Below, in pieces: positions 16,481 to 24,999 of a stretch of DNA of 64,000 bases. Origin of the DNA: Desulfonauticus submarinus (GTDB lineage Bacteria > Desulfobacterota > Desulfovibrionia > Desulfovibrionales > Desulfonatronovibrionaceae); the NCBI RefSeq assembly GCF_900104045.1, contig NZ_FNIN01000002.1, positions 248,001 to 312,000 of the forward strand, given 5' to 3'. Numbering within the stretch: the first letter of the stretch is position 1; each line of letters starts with the position of its first letter. Both the position numbers and the translations under genes were made by a program. The notes below the pieces were generated by a model. That model worked only from the letters and a program-made list of their open reading frames with translations, ran no database searches and had not been told where the DNA came from.

Positions 16481-17064
16481 TCTAGCTCCAATCTTTTAAG
16501 TTCTTCTGCACTATAGGAAGGCATATCATACATGCCCTGCAAATATCTTTGACGCCAAGCTTCATATAAAATAATTGCTGCAGCTACAGAAACATTAAAA
16601 CTCTGAACCATACCATACATTGGTATATATAGTTCCTCTGAGACCAAAGCACATAAGTCTTCTTCCACTCCCCTATGCTCATTACCTAAAATAACAGCAA
16701 CAGGTTGAGTAAAATCTATATCTATAATCTTTTTTGCTTGTTTAGAAAAACCTGTTCGGATCAACTTAAATCCCTGTTTTGATAAAAAAGTTATCATAGA
16801 AGATGGATTGGTGTGTCTCACTGTTTTTACCCATTTTTTAGCAGAGGCAGAACTTTTTCTACCTAAAACAGGAAAGGCCTCTTGCGTATATAACAAATGA
16901 ACCTCTGGAACACCAAACGCATCACAACTCCGTAAAATAGCAGAAACATTATGGGGATCGTGAATATTATTCAAAACCAAAGAAAGCGTCTTCTGCCTAG
17001 TACTTAAAACTTTTTTTATTTTCTGTTGTCTTTGCGGAGTTAATGTATCCCAAATATTTTTCAT
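16465..17064 (-). CDS. trmH: TrmH-type SPOUT RNA 2'-O-methyltransferase
   Basis: From the ATG at 17064 this is 199 residues. I prefer this start because AAGGATAGG lies just upstream and MKNIWDTLTPQRQQKIKKVL aligns with TrmH N-termini. An earlier ATG at 17097 would add eleven residues with no good RBS. Family motifs are NNIHDPHNVSAILRSCDAFG (motif 1, with the catalytic Arg), VAVILGNEHRGV (motif 2) and IPMYGMVQSFNVSVAAAI (motif 3, knot). TrmH methylates G18 in the D loop of tRNA with SAM. A 23S rRNA target cannot be fully excluded from sequence. Confidence 0.85.
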   Translation of the reverse strand: MKNIWDTLTPQRQQKIKKVLSTRQKTLSLVLNNIHDPHNVSAILRSCDAFGVPEVHLLYTQEAFPVLGRKSSASAKKWVKTVRHTNPSSMITFLSKQGFKLIRTGFSKQAKKIIDIDFTQPVAVILGNEHRGVEEDLCALVSEELYIPMYGMVQSFNVSVAAAIILYEAWRQRYLQGMYDMPSYSAEELKRLELEWANK

Positions 17065-17097
17065 CGTCCTATCCTTCTCTCCCTCACAGATTATCAT

Positions 17098-17838
17098 CTA
17101 TCTTTGCAAATAAATTAAATATTCTTGATTACCTTTCGGCCCTTTAATTTTAGAAGGTACCATCCCTATCCATCTTAATTTTAAGTCTTTAGTTACAAAA
17201 ATCTCCATTGCCTTTAAAACTTCTTGTATTTTTTGAGCAGACTTCACTACTCCTTTTACTGTTTCTCCTTTTCCCACCTCAAATTGAGGTTTTACTAAAG
17301 CTATAACCTCTCCTTGTGATTTTAAAAACTTTATACACGAAGGTAAAACAAGCTTTAAAGAAATAAAAGAACAATCTACAACAATTAAATCTACTAATTC
17401 GGGCAAAATATCTAAAGAAGCATACCTTATATTAATTTTTTCCAAATTAACTACTCTTTTATCTTGTCTAAGTTTCCAATCCAATTGTCCCTGTCCTACA
17501 TCTAAAGCATAAACTCTCTTTGCTCCAAACTGAAGTAAGCAGTCTGTAAAGCCACCTGTTGAAGCACCAACATCCAAACAAACCTTATTTAAAACCTGGA
17601 TTTTAAAATACTCTAAGGCAGTTAATAATTTATAGCCTCCTCTACTTACAAAACGCTCTTTTTCTTTAACTTTAAAATCAGTATCAAGTGGTAATTGGTC
17701 CCCTGGTTTATTTACCTTTTGCCACTCTTTTCCTTTCAAATACCAAACAACTCCTGCCATAATATGACGTTTGGCCTTTTCTCTAGAAGATAAAACTCCC
17801 TTTTCCACTAATAATTGATCTGCTCTTTTCTTTTTCAT
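17098..17838 (-). CDS. tlyA: TlyA-family RNA 2'-O-methyltransferase (S4 domain)
   Basis: A 246-residue protein with an N-terminal S4 RNA-binding domain (KKKRADQLLVEKGVLSSREK, residues 2-21) and an FtsJ-like Rossmann methyltransferase: DVGASTGGFTDCLLQFGA binds SAM, and later come VDLIVVDCSFISLK and IALVKPQFEVGK. Mycobacterial TlyA 2'-O-methylates rRNA cytidines. In most other bacteria the exact site is unconfirmed and the protein is often called hemolysin A. Thirty-three bases separate it from the preferred trmH start; the operon then runs on through aroK-aroC. Confidence 0.9.
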   Translation of the reverse strand: MKKKRADQLLVEKGVLSSREKAKRHIMAGVVWYLKGKEWQKVNKPGDQLPLDTDFKVKEKERFVSRGGYKLLTALEYFKIQVLNKVCLDVGASTGGFTDCLLQFGAKRVYALDVGQGQLDWKLRQDKRVVNLEKINIRYASLDILPELVDLIVVDCSFISLKLVLPSCIKFLKSQGEVIALVKPQFEVGKGETVKGVVKSAQKIQEVLKAMEIFVTKDLKLRWIGMVPSKIKGPKGNQEYLIYLQR

Positions 17839-17936
17839 TTTAAAATTACTTGCTTTCTCCTTTGTCCTAACTTAAAATTTTTGTTTTATAACACCTAATA
17901 ATAAATGTGTATTTAAATTAAGCTAGGAGAAGAAAG

Positions 17937-18410
17937 TTGTCTACAAAATCACCTCAAAAAATACCTGTAAAAATAAAATTTTTATCGTCTATCCTCCATT
18001 CCTTAAATCTAGACTATGCTACCAGTTTCTCTGCTGGGTTAGATTTAAGGGCTTGTTTTAAAGAAAATCAACTAACCTTCAAACCCAGAGAAAGAAAAAA
18101 AATACCTACAGGTATTGCTATTGAAATATTAGAACCAAGTATTGCTGGCTTTGTATTTTCTAGAAGTGGTCTTGGGACTAAACAAGGACTAGTAATAACT
18201 CAAGGAGTAGGAGTAATAGACCCTGATTATAGAGGAGAGATATTTGTCTCTCTGCTCAATATAAGTGAAGAAGATCAAACTATTATCCAAGGAGAAAGGA
18301 TTGCTCAACTAATCTTTTTACCTTTTTTTCAAGCCCAAATTATACCTACTGACAACCTTTCTTATTCCACAAGAGGCAACGGAGGTTTTGGACATACAGG
18401 AAAACTGTAA
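17937..18410 (+). CDS. dut: Deoxyuridine 5'-triphosphate nucleotidohydrolase
   Basis: A 157-residue homotrimeric dUTPase that turns dUTP into dUMP and keeps uracil out of DNA. All five motifs are visible: AGLDLRAC, FSRSGLGTKQGL, GVGVIDPDYRGEI, GERIAQLIF and the C-terminal STRGNGGFGHTG. The start is a TTG at 17937, set by GGAG at 17926-17929, seven bases upstream; no in-frame ATG is nearby, and the N-terminus would otherwise be too short. It lies 30 bases ahead of argD and probably shares its transcript. Confidence 0.95.
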   Translation: MSTKSPQKIPVKIKFLSSILHSLNLDYATSFSAGLDLRACFKENQLTFKPRERKKIPTGIAIEILEPSIAGFVFSRSGLGTKQGLVITQGVGVIDPDYRGEIFVSLLNISEEDQTIIQGERIAQLIFLPFFQAQIIPTDNLSYSTRGNGGFGHTGKL

Positions 18411-18440
18411 AATAAAAGTTTATTTTTGGGAGAAATTAAA

Positions 18441-19643
18441 ATGTCTAATATTTTAAATTTATTTAAAAAAAAAGAAGCTACGCTTCTTTTTCCTACTTAT
18501 GGCAGGTATCCAGTAGCTATCCAAAAAGGACAAGATTATTTTTTATATGATTTCTCAGGAAAAAAATATTATGACTTTTTAAGCGGAATTGCAGTATGTA
18601 TTTTGGGTTATAATCACCCTGAAATTACCAAAGTTATCTGTGCTCAATCTAAAAAACTTATCCACATAAGTAATTTATTTTATCAAGAAGAACAATTAGA
18701 ACTAGCAACCAAACTTCAAAAATTTGCTCCAAACTTTAAGATATTTTTTTGTAATTCAGGTGCAGAAGCTAATGAAGGCGCTATAAAATTAGTTAGAAAA
18801 TACTTTCACTCCTTTAAAAAACAAGATCGCTTTGAAATTATTACTTTTAGTAATTCATTCCACGGTAGAACGTTAGCAACTTTAAGCGCAACAGGCCAAG
18901 ACAAGATTAAAAAAGGTTTTTCGCCTCTTGTTCCAGGCTTTACAATACTCCCCTTTAATGATCCTGAAGCCTTAAAAAAACACGCTTCCAATCAAACTGC
19001 TGCAATTATGCTTGAGGTAATTCAAGGTGAAGGCGGTATAATCCCTGTAAAACCCCAATTTGTTAGCGCATTAAAAGAAGTTTGCACTCAAAATGATATT
19101 CTCCTAGTCATAGATGAAATACAAACAGGCATGGGAAGGACAGGTAAATTTTGGGCCCACGAACATTTTGATCTCAAGCCAGATATAATTACCCTTGCTA
19201 AAGGACTTGGAAATGGATTTCCTATTGGCGCAGTCTTGGCAAAACCAAATATTGCTGATGCCCTTGGCCCAGGTAGCCATGGAACTACTTTTGGTGGAAA
19301 CGCCCTTGCTTGCAAAGTAGCCACAACTGTTCTTGAAATTATAGAGAAAAACAACCTCATTTTTCAGGCCCAAGAAAAAGGCGCCAACCTGAAACAACAC
19401 CTTCAACTTTTACAAAAAAAATTCCCAGACCAAATCAAAGAAATTAGAGGAAAAGGCTTAATGTTAGGCATAGAACTGAAACAAAACGCTAAACAGATCT
19501 GGGAATCCTTACTTAAAAATGGCTTTATTCTTAATCTCACCCAAGAAAATGTGTTGCGACTTTTACCTCCTCTTATAATAGAAACAGAAGCTATACTTGC
19601 TTTTATCGCTAATTTAGAAGATATCTTATCTAAACAAAGTTAA
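18441..19643 (+). CDS. argD: Acetylornithine aminotransferase
   Basis: A 400-residue PLP enzyme of class III aminotransferases. It converts N-acetylglutamate-semialdehyde to N-acetylornithine in arginine synthesis and may double as DapC. Key sites: NSGAEANEGAIKLVR, FSNSFHGRTLATL, VIDEIQTGMGRTG and the Schiff-base Lys in TLAKGLGNGFPIGAV. I choose the ATG at 18441, eight bases after GGGAG, over an upstream TTG in frame. Its arginine partner argJ lies far off at 58748-59926. A hairpin at 19658-19690 follows. Confidence 0.93.
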   Translation: MSNILNLFKKKEATLLFPTYGRYPVAIQKGQDYFLYDFSGKKYYDFLSGIAVCILGYNHPEITKVICAQSKKLIHISNLFYQEEQLELATKLQKFAPNFKIFFCNSGAEANEGAIKLVRKYFHSFKKQDRFEIITFSNSFHGRTLATLSATGQDKIKKGFSPLVPGFTILPFNDPEALKKHASNQTAAIMLEVIQGEGGIIPVKPQFVSALKEVCTQNDILLVIDEIQTGMGRTGKFWAHEHFDLKPDIITLAKGLGNGFPIGAVLAKPNIADALGPGSHGTTFGGNALACKVATTVLEIIEKNNLIFQAQEKGANLKQHLQLLQKKFPDQIKEIRGKGLMLGIELKQNAKQIWESLLKNGFILNLTQENVLRLLPPLIIETEAILAFIANLEDILSKQS

Positions 19644-19657
19644 CTCCTTAAACTTGC

Positions 19658-19690
19658 AGCCGCTAACCTTATCTTTTAAGGTTAGCGGCT
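19658..19690 (+). terminator. Strong hairpin after argD
   Basis: A perfect 14-bp stem (19658-19671 with 19677-19690, AGCCGCTAACCTTA and its complement) with a 5-base loop lies 14 bases after the argD stop. There is no clear T run on either side, so it may be a weak or factor-assisted terminator, or an mRNA-end stabiliser. Confidence 0.6.
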
Positions 19691-19838
19691 ATTAAAAATA
19701 CCTCCATACCTTTACAATTTTTAACCCTTGATATATTAATTATCTATTAAAATTTAAAAACCCAGACATACAGCTAAAATACACATATATAATTTTATTT
19801 TAAAATTAAAATTTAAACTTTATAAAAGGGGTTAAATT

Positions 19839-21827
19839 ATGAACCTAAGAAATCTATTACTTGGATTACTTACTCTCTGTTTAATCTCTGTAGGGCTTTG
19901 TGTTGCTCAAATTTTCTTTTCTCAACTGTGGTGGCTATATCTTTTATTAATTCTTCTTGTTGTTTTAACTGGCGGCATATATGTTGTTATCACCAAAATT
20001 TCTAATATTTCTTCTAGCGAACCAAATATAATAGAAAAAACATCTCATTCAAATTTAAATAATGAGCTCATTACCAATCTCCAAGCTGCCTCAAGGGGTA
20101 AATTTCATGATGTAATAAAACCACAAGGTCCTCCTGCTCTCCAAGAACTTCAAAAAGCATTTAATGCAATGGTTTCCTTTATCTCTGGTTTAGTCCGTTC
20201 TATGGATAATCAAAATAAAATTTTAACAGAAGTAAAGGATTTTATTAAAGATTTTAATGAAAAAATTAATGAACAAGTCAGCAATACAGAACATATATCT
20301 CAGGAAGTTGCAGATGCTGCAGACCAATCTACAGAAGATGCAAAAACCATTTATTATTCTATTCAAGACATGTCTACTGCCACAACAGAAATTGCAGAAT
20401 CTGTTGCCAAAACAGCACAAAAAACAGATGAAACACAAAAACAGGCGATTTCTGCTACAGAAACTATTTCAAAACTAGCTGAGAGTTCAAAAAGTATTGG
20501 GGAAGTTATAGAGGTTATTAAAAATATTGCATCCCAAACTAATTTATTAGCCTTAAATGCTACTATAGAAGCTGCACGCGCAGGAGAAGCAGGAAAAGGA
20601 TTTGCTGTGGTTGCTAATGAAGTTAAAGACTTAGCCAAACAAACAGGGGAAGCAACAGAAGAAATTACAAAAATGATTGAAGAAATCCAAAATGATATTA
20701 AAAATGCAGTCCACAGTGTAAATGCGATTACTGAAAGCATCAAAGAAGTAAACGACCTAGCTAATACTATAGCTAGTGCTACCGAAGAACAAACAGTTAC
20801 AATGAATGATATAACTTCAAATGTAAAACGTACCACAGAAGCCGCAGAAAAGGTCAAAGAGCGTAGTGCTGTACTCTTAGAATCAACTCAAAAATTTGTA
20901 GAAATTTTACCTAAAATGTCTTTAATTTATGAAAGTATAGATAGAGTAAATAAAGCAAGTACTATTATTATTTCCAGGACAAGCATAAATCCACATCTTG
21001 AAGCAGAATTAGATAAATATATTAGTGAAAGCTCAAAATTACACAATATCTTATACAAACATCTAGCATGGATTAATGCTGTGATGAGCGGTATTGTTCA
21101 AAATACTCCACCAGAAGTTGAAACAGACAGCTCTAAATGTGCCCTAGGAAAGTTTTTACAAACCTATCAAACCAAAAATCCAGAGATAAAAAAACTTCTA
21201 GAAGAATTAAAACCTATGCACGACAAATTACATGCCTCTGCGACTAAAATACATGAAGCTATTGTAAATAAAGAACCTACCGTGGTCATTTTAAACCTAT
21301 TTAAATCTGAAATATCTCCTACTATTAATCGTTTCTTAGAGCTTTTAACTAAGTGGGTAGATATAGAAGACAAAACAGAAGAAAAAAAACAATTAACCGC
21401 CTTGGGAAAAGAATTAAAAGAAGATGAGTTTATGAAATGGGGAGCAAAATTTGAATTGGGTATACCCAGCATAGATAAACAGCATAAGAATCTAGTAAAC
21501 ATGTTAAACAAGTTGTTCCACGCCATGCAAAAAGGAGACAACTCAGCTATTGGAAACATCTTAAATGAACTTGCAGAATACACCGTGTATCACTTTCAAA
21601 CTGAAGAAAAATATTTTGACCAATATAATTATCCAGAAACAGAGGAACATAAAAAAATCCACGCTCATTTGGTAGAAAAAGTTTTAGAATTTAAACAAAA
21701 ATTTGAAAGTGGAGAAGAATTATTATCCCATGAACTTATGAACTTTTTAAAAGATTGGTTAACTAATCATATTTGCTTTACAGATAAAAAATATGCCCCG
21801 TTTCTAAAAGAAAAAGGAGTCCAATAA
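19839..21827 (+). CDS. Chemoreceptor with CZB and bacteriohemerythrin domains
   Basis: A 662-residue methyl-accepting chemotaxis protein. Two close membrane spans (about 6-27 and 30-52) leave almost no periplasmic domain, so sensing is cytoplasmic. The signalling hairpin tip is at about 230-266 ([20 protein letters not shown]). A CZB zinc-binding domain follows (H408-x2-W411, C434, H461, H465). The C-terminus is a hemerythrin domain with all ligands in place: H549, H585, E589, H604, H608, H644 and D649. Hemerythrin receptors such as DcrH of Desulfovibrio sense O2 for aerotaxis. Here the order kinase-control module, CZB, hemerythrin suggests joint sensing of zinc/redox and oxygen. Confidence 0.92.
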   Translation: MNLRNLLLGLLTLCLISVGLCVAQIFFSQLWWLYLLLILLVVLTGGIYVVITKISNISSSEPNIIEKTSHSNLNNELITNLQAASRGKFHDVIKPQGPPALQELQKAFNAMVSFISGLVRSMDNQNKILTEVKDFIKDFNEKINEQVSNTEHISQEVADAADQSTEDAKTIYYSIQDMSTATTEIAESVAKTAQKTDETQKQAISATETISKLAESSKSIGEVIEVIKNIASQTNLLALNATIEAARAGEAGKGFAVVANEVKDLAKQTGEATEEITKMIEEIQNDIKNAVHSVNAITESIKEVNDLANTIASATEEQTVTMNDITSNVKRTTEAAEKVKERSAVLLESTQKFVEILPKMSLIYESIDRVNKASTIIISRTSINPHLEAELDKYISESSKLHNILYKHLAWINAVMSGIVQNTPPEVETDSSKCALGKFLQTYQTKNPEIKKLLEELKPMHDKLHASATKIHEAIVNKEPTVVILNLFKSEISPTINRFLELLTKWVDIEDKTEEKKQLTALGKELKEDEFMKWGAKFELGIPSIDKQHKNLVNMLNKLFHAMQKGDNSAIGNILNELAEYTVYHFQTEEKYFDQYNYPETEEHKKIHAHLVEKVLEFKQKFESGEELLSHELMNFLKDWLTNHICFTDKKYAPFLKEKGVQ

Positions 21828-21843
21828 AGTTCTCTAAAAAGAT

Positions 21844-22581
21844 TTATATATGCTCTACAAGATTTTCTAATCTATCAAAGGGAGTGCCTATTTTTTTTAC
21901 CGGGCGTTTAACAATAATAAGTCGAATATTGTGTTTTTTTGTAAAGAGGTCCTTTTCTTCTAGGCCACCTTGTTTACCACTTGATTTTGTAACCAAGACT
22001 TGAATATTCTTAGGTAAGATTATTCTTTCCCATTCTACAATACTCAATCTAGGGGGAAGGGGCAAAATGTTCTTTTTATTTATACCCAAGGAAATGACTT
22101 TATTATAGCTTTTCTCAAGTACTTTAATCCAAAACGGGATATTTGCCGCAAAACAATCCCTATAAGTTAATAAATTCTTTAATCCTATAGTTAAGAGAAA
22201 AGGACGCCTCCACTTTAAAAGTAAATGCTTGGCTTCTATATGATCAGCAACTAAAAAGACATGCTCGCCACGAGGTAGCCATTCTGGCCTAATATAGGAT
22301 AATAAAGGGATATTAAACTCTTTACAAACCTTAAAAGCCAGTTCACTAATCCTACAAGCAAAAGGATGGGTAATATCTATTACTGTTTGGATATCTTCTG
22401 TTTGAAGAAGGTGAACAAATTTTTCAAGAGTAAGGGGACCCTCTATTCTTTTTATATTCAAAGGAAGCTTTAAGTCCCAATCAGTAAGAGTTGAAACAAT
22501 GGGACGAATTTTTCTTTGATTTAAAAGACGTAAGACATCTCTTGTCTCTGATGTTCCTCCAAGAATCAAAACTGTTTTCAT
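21844..22581 (-). CDS. cobK: Precorrin-6A reductase
   Basis: A 245-residue cytoplasmic enzyme of corrin-ring synthesis (CobK/CbiJ), which reduces precorrin-6A or cobalt-precorrin-6A with NAD(P)H. It begins with the nucleotide-binding MKTVLILGGTSETRDVLRLL, and carries the family blocks VIDITHPFACRISELAFKVC and VTKSSGKQGGLEEKD. It overlaps the exchanger gene by 4 bases. No other cobalamin gene is in the window, but the B12-dependent nrdJ at 31492 shows a need for the product. Confidence 0.9.
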   Translation of the reverse strand: MKTVLILGGTSETRDVLRLLNQRKIRPIVSTLTDWDLKLPLNIKRIEGPLTLEKFVHLLQTEDIQTVIDITHPFACRISELAFKVCKEFNIPLLSYIRPEWLPRGEHVFLVADHIEAKHLLLKWRRPFLLTIGLKNLLTYRDCFAANIPFWIKVLEKSYNKVISLGINKKNILPLPPRLSIVEWERIILPKNIQVLVTKSSGKQGGLEEKDLFTKKHNIRLIIVKRPVKKIGTPFDRLENLVEHI

Positions 22582-23504
22582 CTAGCTAAATAATCTCTTA
22601 ACCAACGTAATATATTAAAAGAAACCAATAAAGCTCCTTCCCAACGAGAAAGCCTCCAACCCGTTCGCATTAAAATAAGTAAACCAAAAACTGCTATTAC
22701 AGAAATTTTTAAATTCAAAAGACCAATGGGAGAAATAGTTAAGGGATGAATTAACGCTGTAATACCCAAAACCCCTGCAAAATTAAAAATATCGCTTCCT
22801 ATTAAATTTCCAACCAAAATTTCATTTCTCCCTCTAACTGCGGCAGCCAAGGAAGTAGCTAATTCTGGCAAAGAAGTCCCTGCAGCCACAATGGTTACCC
22901 CAATAAACCACTCACTTAATCCAAAATACCTAGCCAACGTAGAAGCATGTTCAACTAATAAATTTGCCCCTAAAGCCAATAAAACAACACCTAGGCCAAG
23001 CCTTGGGTAGTCCCACCACTTACATTTCCTATACACTACATCTACTTCTATAGGCAGTCTAGATCCCTTACTAGCAATCCAAAACAAATATCCTCCAAAA
23101 ATTAATAACAATCCTATACCTGCTATCCTGCCCATGGATAGATCCCACAAAGATAACATAACCCAAGAAATTACAAATAGTAAAAAAATTCCATCTCTTA
23201 AAACCATTTTTTTATCTATTCTAAGAGGCCTAATTAAAGCCATTGTTCCCAAAATAATACCCAAATTAAAAATATTAGAACCCACTACATTAGATACAGA
23301 AATATTAGAAAGCCCCTTGATAGCAGATAAAAATGTTACCATAAACTCTGGTAAAGAAGTACCCATTGCTACAATAGTTAAACCAACAACTAATTCAGAA
23401 ATCCTAAATTTAGCCGCAATTGCAGATGCACTATCAACAACATAATCAGCCCCATACCACAGAAGACCAGCTCCAAGTACTATAAATAAAACATCTATCC
23501 ACAT
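22578..23504 (-). CDS. Calcium/sodium antiporter, CaCA family (YrbG-like)
   Basis: A 308-residue inner-membrane exchanger with ten to eleven hydrophobic segments and two inverted alpha repeats. Each repeat carries the ion-binding signature: VAMGTSLPEFMVT and VAAGTSLPELATS, each followed by a VSNVVGSNIFN or VGNLIGSDIFN block. This is the diagnostic pattern of prokaryotic Ca2+/Na+ (or H+) exchangers. It sits between cobK and the PP-loop gene with overlapping or 3-base junctions. A functional link among the three is not evident. Confidence 0.92.
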   Translation of the reverse strand: MWIDVLFIVLGAGLLWYGADYVVDSASAIAAKFRISELVVGLTIVAMGTSLPEFMVTFLSAIKGLSNISVSNVVGSNIFNLGIILGTMALIRPLRIDKKMVLRDGIFLLFVISWVMLSLWDLSMGRIAGIGLLLIFGGYLFWIASKGSRLPIEVDVVYRKCKWWDYPRLGLGVVLLALGANLLVEHASTLARYFGLSEWFIGVTIVAAGTSLPELATSLAAAVRGRNEILVGNLIGSDIFNFAGVLGITALIHPLTISPIGLLNLKISVIAVFGLLILMRTGWRLSRWEGALLVSFNILRWLRDYLAR

Positions 23505-23507
23505 TTA

Positions 23508-24554
23508 TTAAACACTCCTAAGCAATAATTTTTTCTTCTTTTCATCCCATTCAGGTTCTTTCCAAAAAAAATCTTTCCTATTTTTCAATCCTGCGCAAAC
23601 CTCTGTACTCTCCTTCTCCCTTAAAAAAAGTACACCAAACTCTGTATGTCCACTTTGTCTTACTTTGGGCGCAAATACCAATAAAAAAGATGCAGCTAAA
23701 GTTAGGTCTTCCTTACTCCAGTTTGTACCCTTTCTTGCCAAACCTAGAGGTCCAGGAAAGTCTTTGATTTTTAATATAATATCTTCTGAAGAGCTTAATT
23801 TTATTAGGCTTTCATTATCTTCTTTATTGCGTCCAATTATTAACCATTTATTGCCCCACCAAAACTGTCTTCCAACTTTACAAAGTAAAAAATCAATAGA
23901 TAACGGAGAAGAAATCTTAGAAATTAGCATTAGATAACGTTTGCCCATTTCAGGATCTGTAAGCAAACAGCCTCCCGCAGGAGAAGGAATTTCTTCTAAT
24001 CCAAGTTGACGAGCTAATTCTAATTGAGCTTTTCGGCCTCTGCCTTTTATTCCCAAAAGTTTTTGTCTATCTACCAAGCCCAAGTCTTCTACTCTAGTTG
24101 AAGGAAGATTAAGAGCAGTAAGGGGTCTTAGTAAAATATCAGAGACTCCAGCCTCTTTTAAAATTAAAAAAAGAGTATCTCTACGTTGAGACATTGGCCT
24201 TTGACCCAACACCTCTCCACTAACAATAAAAGAGGCCCCATACATTGAAAGCATTTTTTTAACTTTTTTTAACATCAAAATCTTGCAATCCACACAAGGA
24301 TTTAAAACCTTACCTAGCCCATGCTTTACATTCCCTAAAAGCATAGAAAGATATTCTTTAGAAATATCTACACCTAATAATTCTAAGCCATATAACTTTT
24401 CCCAATAATCAATTTTTTCAGGCGCTCCAAAAAAGGGAGAATAAAAATGGATTCCTAAAATATTTAGACCCTGCCTTTGAATAAGTTTTAGGGCTAAAAT
24501 ACTATCTAGTCCCCCAGAAAATAGACCTAAACCATGATATTTTTTCTTTAGCAT
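23508..24554 (-). CDS. PP-loop ATPase, tRNA-thiolation (MnmA/TtuA)-like
   Basis: A 348-residue cytoplasmic protein. The PP-loop FSGGLDSILALKL (S13-GGLDS) forms the ATP pyrophosphatase site that adenylates its substrate. A CxxC (LNPCVDCKILM) and a later single Cys in PAGGCLLTDPEMG resemble the redox or cluster cysteines of 2-thiouridine synthetases. The C-terminal third contains PGPLGLARKGTNWSKEDL, a block known from Desulfovibrio-type homologues often labelled thiouridylase or ThiI-like. Exact tRNA position and sulfur donor are unknown. The start ATG follows no long leader; feoA diverges from it. Confidence 0.75.
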   Translation of the reverse strand: MLKKKYHGLGLFSGGLDSILALKLIQRQGLNILGIHFYSPFFGAPEKIDYWEKLYGLELLGVDISKEYLSMLLGNVKHGLGKVLNPCVDCKILMLKKVKKMLSMYGASFIVSGEVLGQRPMSQRRDTLFLILKEAGVSDILLRPLTALNLPSTRVEDLGLVDRQKLLGIKGRGRKAQLELARQLGLEEIPSPAGGCLLTDPEMGKRYLMLISKISSPLSIDFLLCKVGRQFWWGNKWLIIGRNKEDNESLIKLSSSEDIILKIKDFPGPLGLARKGTNWSKEDLTLAASFLLVFAPKVRQSGHTEFGVLFLREKESTEVCAGLKNRKDFFWKEPEWDEKKKKLLLRSV

Positions 24555-24697
24555 AACTACTCATCTTAACCAATTTTTTCTTAGCTCTAACATTACCTTA
24601 ATAAAACTCAAGAGAAAAAAAGTTAGTCTAAGCAAATATTCAACTTGACTTTTCCTGCCAACTCCTTAGGTTAATTTTTTGCTTTTTAAGACAAAAA

Positions 24698-24725
24698 TTG
24701 CCTGTATTAATAAAGTCGCTATTAT
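24698..24725 (+). promoter_or_regulatory. Probable promoter for feoAB
   Basis: TTGCCT at 24698-24703, a 16-base spacer and TATTAT at 24720-24725 lie 22 bases ahead of the feoA ATG, with the RBS AGGGGGG at 24738-24744. I could not identify a convincing Fur box. Confidence 0.45.
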
Positions 24726-24747
24726 CCTGAACTAGCTAGGGGGGAAA

Positions 24748-24999
24748 ATGGAAGCAAAATCTTTACGCCTTTTAAAGGTAAACCAAAAAGCAATTATAAA
24801 AAGTATAAGCGCTAGAGGCGAGTTAGGAAGAAGGATAAGAGATATGGGCCTATTACCAGGGACAGAAATACAAGTAGTGGGTAGAGCTCCATTAAAAGAT
24901 CCTGTAGCTTTACGCTTAAAAGGATTTACTTTAACTTTAAGAAACAATGAAGCTGATTATATCTTAGTGGAGGAAATAAATGCCCCAGCAAATAATTAA
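24748..24999 (+). CDS. feoA: Ferrous iron transport protein A
   Basis: An 83-residue SH3-like cytoplasmic protein that assists FeoB. The body follows the family: [20 protein letters not shown], then [21 protein letters not shown] and a final strand pair. Length is typical (75-85). It overlaps feoB by 20 bases, so the pair is translated together. The RBS is unusually G-rich (AGGGGGG). Confidence 0.93.
   Translation: MEAKSLRLLKVNQKAIIKSISARGELGRRIRDMGLLPGTEIQVVGRAPLKDPVALRLKGFTLTLRNNEADYILVEEINAPANN

Noticed and set aside
20363-20857. 164-codon open frame on the minus strand inside the chemoreceptor gene
   Set aside because: It lies wholly antisense to a well-supported gene with clear motifs; its Ser/Ala/Val-rich translation is the mirror of the coiled-coil codons.
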